A stretch of 64,000 nt of DNA from Chryseobacterium viscerum (GTDB taxonomy: Bacteria > Bacteroidota > Bacteroidia > Flavobacteriales > Weeksellaceae). The notes beneath the pieces are model-generated. The model saw nothing but the letters and a program-made list of their open reading frames with translations. It did no database searches and was not told the DNA's origin. Below, piece by piece: positions 59,590 through 64,000 of the stretch. The number at the start of each line of letters is the position of its first letter. The stretch's first letter is position 1. The position numbers were made by a program, and so were the translations under genes. The stretch lies in the NCBI RefSeq assembly GCF_002899945.2, contig NZ_PPEG02000010.1, forward strand, positions 62,001 to 126,000. Direction: 5' to 3'.

Positions 59590-60960
59590 TTATTTGGCAT
59601 TTTTATCACCTCCTATAACCAATAAAACAGTTTTTAAAATAATGACCAGATCAAGTACAAAGCTCCAGTTTCTTACATAGAAAGCATCAGCCAGAACTCT
59701 TTTTTTCATTTCTACTTCCACGTCTCCAAAATCACCACGCAATCCATTCACCTGTGCTAATCCTGTAATTCCCGGATTTACCATGCTCCTTAGGCTATAT
59801 CTTCCGATTTTTGGTTTATAATAATTGTCTACTGAAAGCATATGCGGCCTTGGCCCTACGACAGACATCTCACCTTTCAATACATTAATGAACTGTGGTA
59901 GCTCATCAAGGCTGGTTTTTCTTAAAAATTTACCTACTTTGGTAATTCTGGAATCATTTACAGAGGTTGTTTTGGTTGCAGACTCATCATTCACAATCAT
60001 CGTTCTGAATTTGATACAATTGAAAACCTCTTCATGAAAACCATATCTTTTCTGAAGGAAAAAGACCGGACCTTTTGAAGTCGCTTTAATAAGAATAGCA
60101 ATAATGGGAAATACCCAGGAACAGATCAAAGTCAATATCAGGATAGAAAAGAAAATATCAAAAGTTCTTTTCATTAGAAAATTGGAATAATAATCTAACG
60201 GATATCTTGCCTGATTAAGGACCGGCTGAGTTTGTATATATCCAAGATCATACAGAAAAAAATCGCTTTGCGTGATACTCGGAATCAATGAAATATGAAT
60301 CTTATTATCCTCCGCCAGTTTGAAAATCTCATTCTCCATCTTTTCATCGTAAGAGTTTTCCATGGATAAAAACAAGGTGTGAATCCCGTTCTTTTTCCAG
60401 AAAGTAACCAGTTCACTAATGATGATATCAGAACTTTCGTATTCAAATATCCTGTATCCATAGTCTTTACGGTCCATAAAGATATTCTTCAGGATATCTG
60501 TAGACTGATGATCTCCTAAAAACATTACATTTCTGTAATTGGCTCCCAGAGATCGTAAATATTTGATCGCAAAATAGATCAATGACTTTGTCAGGAAGAT
60601 GAAAATAAAAAGATAAAATGAAAGCCAGTAAATATCCGAATTGAAAAATGCATTATTACTTACCTTCCCTATAAGCAGAACGCCAAGTATAAAAAAGAGG
60701 AAATGGATTAAGAGGCGTTCAAGAAACAAGGTATACGTAAGGTTTCTCGGAATGTTGTATATTTTTGTTCTACCACTCAGAAGTACCCAGAACAAAAACA
60801 ACAGAATCAGAGAAAAAATATTTTGATACCAGGTTTCTTTATGGTATTTTAAACTTTCGTTTCTGCTTATAAAAAAGAATATGAAAATAGATGCAATAAC
60901 CATGAGGTCAAGCAACATAATGATCGATTTCAAGTATCTAGAGTATCGAATTCTCTGCAT
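59590..60960 (-). CDS. Polyprenyl-phosphate glycosyl-1-phosphate transferase (WcaJ/WbaP-like)
   Basis: 456 aa. Four or five N-terminal membrane spans (IIMLLDLMVIASIFIFFFI; NIFSLILLFLFWVLLSG; LLIHFLFFILGVLLIG; IYWLSFYLFIFIFLTKSLIYFAI), a Rossmann-like CoA-binding-type segment (NVMFLGDHQSTDIL), a further membrane hairpin (MKRTFDIFFSILILTLICSWVFPIIAILIK) and the catalytic bacterial sugar transferase domain: GPVFFLQKRYGFHEEVFNCIKFRTMIVN, TKVGKFLRKTSLDELPQFINVLKGEMSVVGPRPHM. It starts a polysaccharide on undecaprenyl phosphate. No other capsule genes are adjacent. Confidence 0.9.
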   Translation of the reverse strand: MQRIRYSRYLKSIIMLLDLMVIASIFIFFFISRNESLKYHKETWYQNIFSLILLFLFWVLLSGRTKIYNIPRNLTYTLFLERLLIHFLFFILGVLLIGKVSNNAFFNSDIYWLSFYLFIFIFLTKSLIYFAIKYLRSLGANYRNVMFLGDHQSTDILKNIFMDRKDYGYRIFEYESSDIIISELVTFWKKNGIHTLFLSMENSYDEKMENEIFKLAEDNKIHISLIPSITQSDFFLYDLGYIQTQPVLNQARYPLDYYSNFLMKRTFDIFFSILILTLICSWVFPIIAILIKATSKGPVFFLQKRYGFHEEVFNCIKFRTMIVNDESATKTTSVNDSRITKVGKFLRKTSLDELPQFINVLKGEMSVVGPRPHMLSVDNYYKPKIGRYSLRSMVNPGITGLAQVNGLRGDFGDVEVEMKKRVLADAFYVRNWSFVLDLVIILKTVLLVIGGDKNAK

Positions 60961-61003
60961 CTAACGGAATTATAGCTTATAAGACCAGCTAATTTAAGCT
61001 TTT

Positions 61004-61633
61004 TTAAGGGATATTCAGATATTTATGAGTCTGAACTGAAGCCTGCCATTCCGGATGTTCCAGGATGAAGTCTGTGATCTTAGGATACATGTCATCTCTC
61101 TTGCTCCATTCGCTTTGAAGATAAAGCCTGCAGTTTTCAGAAACTTTTGAAGCCTGCTCCTGCGCGAAGGTAAAGTCATGTTGATTGAAAATGATCATTT
61201 TAAGCTCATTGGCCTTTTGATAGATCTCTTCTTTAGGTAATCCTGTTTTCTTTGGAGAAAGCGTAATCCAGTCAAGGTGCCCGCTCATAGGATAAGCTCC
61301 TGAAGTTTCGATATGTACTGTGCACCCCAGTTCTTTTAGCCTGGAGGTCAATATTTCTAAATTCCACATTAATGGTTCACCACCCGTTAAAACAATTGTT
61401 TTACAATGTTTGGCAGCCATTTCTGCAATTTCTACTGCATTCATCAAAGGGTGGAGTTTCGGATCCCAGCTTTCTTTTACATCGCACCAGTGACAGCCGA
61501 CATCGCAGCCTCCAAGTCTGATAAAATAAGAAGCTTTTCCCGTGTGTGCTCCTTCTCCCTGTAAAGTGTAAAAATGCTCCATTACGGGGAGCATTTTACC
61601 TTCTTTTAATAAAATATCTTCTTCTTTATTCAT
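61004..61633 (-). CDS. queE: 7-carboxy-7-deazaguanine synthase
   Basis: Radical SAM enzyme of queuosine and 7-deazaguanine synthesis, converting 6-carboxytetrahydropterin to CDG. 209 aa: VMEHFYTLQGEGAHTGKASYFIRLGGCDVGCHWCD with Cys 43, 47 and 50 as the CxxxCxxC cluster, then TGGEPLMWN and VHIETSGAYPM. The C-terminal part ends SVQTHKYLNIP, typical of QueE. Its 5' end is 7 nt after folD, so it is transcribed with folD. Confidence 0.93.
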   Translation of the reverse strand: MNKEEDILLKEGKMLPVMEHFYTLQGEGAHTGKASYFIRLGGCDVGCHWCDVKESWDPKLHPLMNAVEIAEMAAKHCKTIVLTGGEPLMWNLEILTSRLKELGCTVHIETSGAYPMSGHLDWITLSPKKTGLPKEEIYQKANELKMIIFNQHDFTFAQEQASKVSENCRLYLQSEWSKRDDMYPKITDFILEHPEWQASVQTHKYLNIP

Positions 61634-61640
61634 TTTAAAA

Positions 61641-62525
61641 TTAGTCGTTATAGACCGAAGTTTTGTAAGCGATGATGGTATTTTTCATCAACATTGCTCT
61701 TGTCATTGGGCCTACACCTCCAGGTACCGGTGTAATCCAGCCTGCTTTTGCAGCACAGCTGTCAAAATCTACGTCACCTGCAAGGTAATATCCTTTCGGA
61801 GAGTCGTTATCTACTCTTGTAATACCCACGTCAATAATTACGGCTCCTTCCTTGATCATATCTCCTTTCAAGAAGTGAGGATCTCCTAAAGCGGTAATCA
61901 CAATGTCTGCTTTTCTTGTGTACTCTTCGATGTCTTTTGTGTAGGAGTGTGTAAGGGTAACAGTAGAGTTTCCAGGGAAATCTTTTCTTCCCATCAGGAT
62001 ACTCATTGGTCTTCCTACAATTTTACTTCTTCCGATAATTACGCAGTCTTTTCCTTTGGTTTCAATATTATATCTTTCCAATAATGTTAAAATCCCAAAA
62101 GGAGTTGCTGGCAAGAATGTATCCATTTCAAGAGCCATTTTTCCAAAATTTTCAGGGTGAAAACCATCCACGTCTTTTCTTGGGTCAATAGCATTGATGA
62201 TCTTTTCCTGATCTATCTGATCTGGTAAAGGCAGCTGAACGATAAATCCGTCTACTGCTTTAGATTTGTTAAGCTCGTCAATTTTTTCCAGTAATTCAGA
62301 TTCAGAAACTGTACTAGGAAATTTAATTAAGCTGGACTGAAATCCTACTTCCTCACAGTCTTTCACTTTAGAGTTTACATAGGCTTTGCTTGCTCCATTA
62401 TTTCCTACAAGAATAGCCACCAAATGTGGAGCTCTTCTTTTGCTTTCGAGAATCTTGTCTACTTCAACCTTGATCTCTGCTTTTATTTCTTTGGATACTT
62501 TAAGTCCGTCAAGAATTTCTGCCAT
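61641..62525 (-). CDS. folD: Bifunctional methylenetetrahydrofolate dehydrogenase/cyclohydrolase
   Basis: 294 aa. Interconverts methylene-, methenyl- and formyl-tetrahydrofolate using NADP+. Motifs: VGNNGASKAYVNSKVKDCEEVGF (active-site Lys and Tyr), DGFIVQLPLPDQID, KDVDGFHPENFGKM, CVIIGRSKIVGRPMSILM, and VIIDVGITRVD, TPVPGGVGPMTRAML. Upstream on the same strand, 33 nt away, is the HNH nuclease of the defence-like pair, which may read through into folD. Confidence 0.95.
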   Translation of the reverse strand: MAEILDGLKVSKEIKAEIKVEVDKILESKRRAPHLVAILVGNNGASKAYVNSKVKDCEEVGFQSSLIKFPSTVSESELLEKIDELNKSKAVDGFIVQLPLPDQIDQEKIINAIDPRKDVDGFHPENFGKMALEMDTFLPATPFGILTLLERYNIETKGKDCVIIGRSKIVGRPMSILMGRKDFPGNSTVTLTHSYTKDIEEYTRKADIVITALGDPHFLKGDMIKEGAVIIDVGITRVDNDSPKGYYLAGDVDFDSCAAKAGWITPVPGGVGPMTRAMLMKNTIIAYKTSVYND

Positions 62526-62558
62526 TTTTACTTTTTTACTTTATAGATTTACTTTTAC

Positions 62559-63182
62559 TTAGTTTGTTTCAGGAATCATTTCCCAAATATTGAGATTGAA
62601 TTCTTCCTGTATGCTTCTCAAATATTTAATTCCTGATACATCATCAGAAATTAACATTTTAAAAAAATCTTCCTTTGAAAGACCAAAGTTTTCGATTTCT
62701 CTTTTTTTGCGGTTAATATATAGTTTTCTTCTTTCTATTTTTTCAGGTAAATTTAGATCAAGCAAATTTATCAAATTTGAAAGTTTTGTATCATCGGTGT
62801 TTTCTTTAAATCTATATTCTCCTTTAATATATTGCAATCTATCTTCAAAATCATTTTCACAAGGATGTAAAACATCATTAAAAGAAATTCCTTTTTTATT
62901 AAATTCTAATTCCTTAAGACGTTTTTTAAAATTTACTTTATTTTTAGTTTTAAACCAATTTTTATATGAATCTTGAGGTGTACATTTTAAGTCTGGATTA
63001 AAATGTTCAATATCATTAGAATCTGATGTAATATCAATGAATTCTTCTGAATAAGCACAAAATGATTTTTGTTCCTTTAGTAAAGCATTACCTAGAATAC
63101 TATTATTACCTCCTGGCTTACAATTATATTGCAATGAATCTCTGATAATTTTAGAATCATCAAATTTTACGATCTTCTTCAT
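62559..63182 (-). CDS. HNH endonuclease, PtuB-like partner of an ATPase
   Basis: 207 aa. HNH-type motif CAYSEEFIDITSDSNDIEHFNPD: Cys 42, Glu 59/His 60 as the metal and catalytic core. The second Cys of the usual CxxC is Ser, as in relatives of this flavobacterial type. The rest is charged helix (KNWFKTKNKVNFKKRLKELEF, KLYINRKKREIENF). The upstream ATPase gene overlaps its start by 23 nt. This ATPase plus HNH pair is the Septu (PtuAB) layout, an anti-phage system; the match is by motif and order, not by search. Very AT-rich compared with folD. Confidence 0.6.
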   Translation of the reverse strand: MKKIVKFDDSKIIRDSLQYNCKPGGNNSILGNALLKEQKSFCAYSEEFIDITSDSNDIEHFNPDLKCTPQDSYKNWFKTKNKVNFKKRLKELEFNKKGISFNDVLHPCENDFEDRLQYIKGEYRFKENTDDTKLSNLINLLDLNLPEKIERRKLYINRKKREIENFGLSKEDFFKMLISDDVSGIKYLRSIQEEFNLNIWEMIPETN

Positions 63183-64000
63183 CCAAATTAAAATTATAAA
63201 GGTTCCCTAGTTTTGAAGCTTCTAAAATATATTTTTTCTTGAGTTCATTATTTATTTCACTTTTAGATTTATCTAATAATTCTAAATAACGCTTGAATTT
63301 TTCCTGATAGTCTTTATTATAATAATTTACATTAAAATCTTCGTATATAATATCGTTTGGATCTTCTCCGATAGGAGATATTCCACCACGAACATTTACT
63401 TTACCTTTTTCATCAAAATATAAAATAAATCTTTCAGAAGGTTCAAAAGCTGCTGCAACAAATGGAGAATGTGTTGCAACAATAAATTGAGCACGAGGTG
63501 CGAGATCCTTATAAAAATTCATAAGTTCCATTTGAATATCAGGATACAAAGAACGTTCTGGTTCATCAATTAGTATTATTGAATTTTCTGTATCTAATTT
63601 CAATAAAGGTAAATAAGTGAATAATAGCTGTTTAGTTCCTGTACTTGCTTTGGATATATCGATGTTTTCTTTTGTAAGTAAGTGTTTGAATGAAATTATT
63701 TTATTAGTGTTCGTGCTATCAATTTCTAGATTTATTTTTTTTAAAATTGAATTAAATTTTTCTGAATAAGTAATTAAAGGATTGGGATTCTCATCATTAA
63801 ACTCATTTATTATATCAGTAATGGCGGTATCAAAAATTTGCCCACCGCTTGTAAGCTTTGAAGATAAATTAAGTTGTTTTTTCCTATAATCAATAACATC
63901 TTCTAATACTTCGAACCAAATGTTTTCATGTATTGTATATGAAAAGCCATGATTTAATTCAATATTTTGAAATCTTGAAATAACATCAAAAGAATCTTTT
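63160..64000 (-). CDS. AAA15/21-type ATPase, PtuA-like (5' partial at window edge)
   Basis: Open frame to the right end of the window, so its N-terminus and Walker A lie outside. Visible: SKASTGTKQLLFTYLPLL (signature-like), Walker B IILIDEPERSLYPD, and ATHSPFVAAAFEPSERFIL (H-switch), with a C-terminal tail of basic and acidic helices. An apparent start at 63603 is a TTG inside the Walker B region and is not used; in-frame codons continue with no stop to position 64000. OLD/AAA_21-like ATPases with an HNH partner make up Septu. Confidence 0.65.
   Translation of the reverse strand, partial: KDSFDVISRFQNIELNHGFSYTIHENIWFEVLEDVIDYRKKQLNLSSKLTSGGQIFDTAITDIINEFNDENPNPLITYSEKFNSILKKINLEIDSTNTNKIISFKHLLTKENIDISKASTGTKQLLFTYLPLLKLDTENSIILIDEPERSLYPDIQMELMNFYKDLAPRAQFIVATHSPFVAAAFEPSERFILYFDEKGKVNVRGGISPIGEDPNDIIYEDFNVNYYNKDYQEKFKRYLELLDKSKSEINNELKKKYILEASKLGNLYNFNLDEEDRKI

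Noticed and set aside
62590..62976. 128-aa frame on the plus strand
   Set aside because: Antisense to the AT-rich HNH gene; Phe/Ser-rich composition is typical of shadow frames.
63160..63603. A separate 147-aa ATPase gene
   Set aside because: The apparent start is a TTG inside the Walker B region; the frame stays open with matching ATPase sequence to the window end, so it is a partial larger gene.
1..64000. CRISPR arrays, IS elements, prophage or tRNA/rRNA genes
   Set aside because: No evenly spaced repeat-spacer pattern, transposase, integrase, tail genes or recognisable tRNA cloverleaf/T-loop words were found by reading both strands; small tRNA-like structures cannot be excluded without a dedicated search.

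Overview
The window is a chromosomal segment of a Bacteroidota bacterium, most likely a Chryseobacterium-like member of the Flavobacteriales. The evidence is a low-GC genome, -7 promoter boxes of the type TAnnTTTG, type IX secretion sorting domains, Bacteroidota-only families (DUF4835, DUF5687, DUF4126, DUF4251, a Bacteroidota-type LptE), two fumarases and a TonB-dependent receptor. No rRNA, tRNA, CRISPR array, insertion sequence or prophage was seen. Coding is dense, and intergenic gaps often hold clear hairpin terminators.

Layout. 1-4.6 kb: partial DnaQ-type exonuclease fused to a degenerate GIY-YIG module, lysA behind an apparent leader-peptide attenuator, and a PoxB-type pyruvate dehydrogenase. 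4.7-13.1 kb: small secreted TonB-C-like proteins around miaB, a TPR protein, a sigma-54 activator, a membrane protein, lptE and a very acidic repeat protein. 13.1-16.6 kb: DUF4126, rnpA, a tatD-tcdA pair and a TetR regulator. 16.6-25.3 kb: bamD, rpoZ, coaBC, DUF4835, recN, then an ABC permease/ATPase pair and a DyP peroxidase. 25.5-27.8 kb: an ECF sigma factor, a probable anti-sigma factor and an outer-membrane protein, with an ECF-type promoter in front. 27.8-31.5 kb: divergent class II and class I fumarases and a small His-tailed membrane protein. 31.5-37.7 kb: an AraC regulator, a FISUMP protein and a GH13 alpha-amylase, the last two with T9SS sorting tails. 37.7-41.7 kb: an SAM-I riboswitch leading a TonB receptor and an APC permease, probably a methionine-related uptake unit. 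41.8-49.2 kb: prfA, a secreted unknown, a prolyl oligopeptidase, methylmalonyl-CoA mutase and an M28 peptidase.

49.2-53.6 kb is the most unusual part: a leader-peptide/terminator element, a basic protein of unknown function, an RtcB RNA ligase, a nucleotidyltransferase-fold protein, the release-factor homologue PrfH and a TPR protein. RtcB2 and PrfH are known partners in rescuing and resealing ribosomes cut in the decoding centre. Here they sit with extra uncharacterised genes and behind an attenuator whose default fold would allow readthrough when the leader is not translated. 53.6-62.5 kb: two monohaem lipoproteins, meaB, DUF4251, an M48 peptidase, an outer-membrane barrel, mlaFE, a sugar transferase, queE and folD. 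62.5-64.0 kb: an HNH nuclease and a partial ATPase that look like a Septu (PtuAB-type) defence pair, markedly more AT-rich than their neighbours.

Functional links visible in the window: methylmalonyl-CoA mutase and its chaperone GTPase MeaB lie about 6 kb apart on either side of the RNA-repair operon. LptE, BamD, Mla and several barrels serve the outer membrane. Two secreted T9SS proteins beside an AraC regulator suggest a small polymer-use unit.
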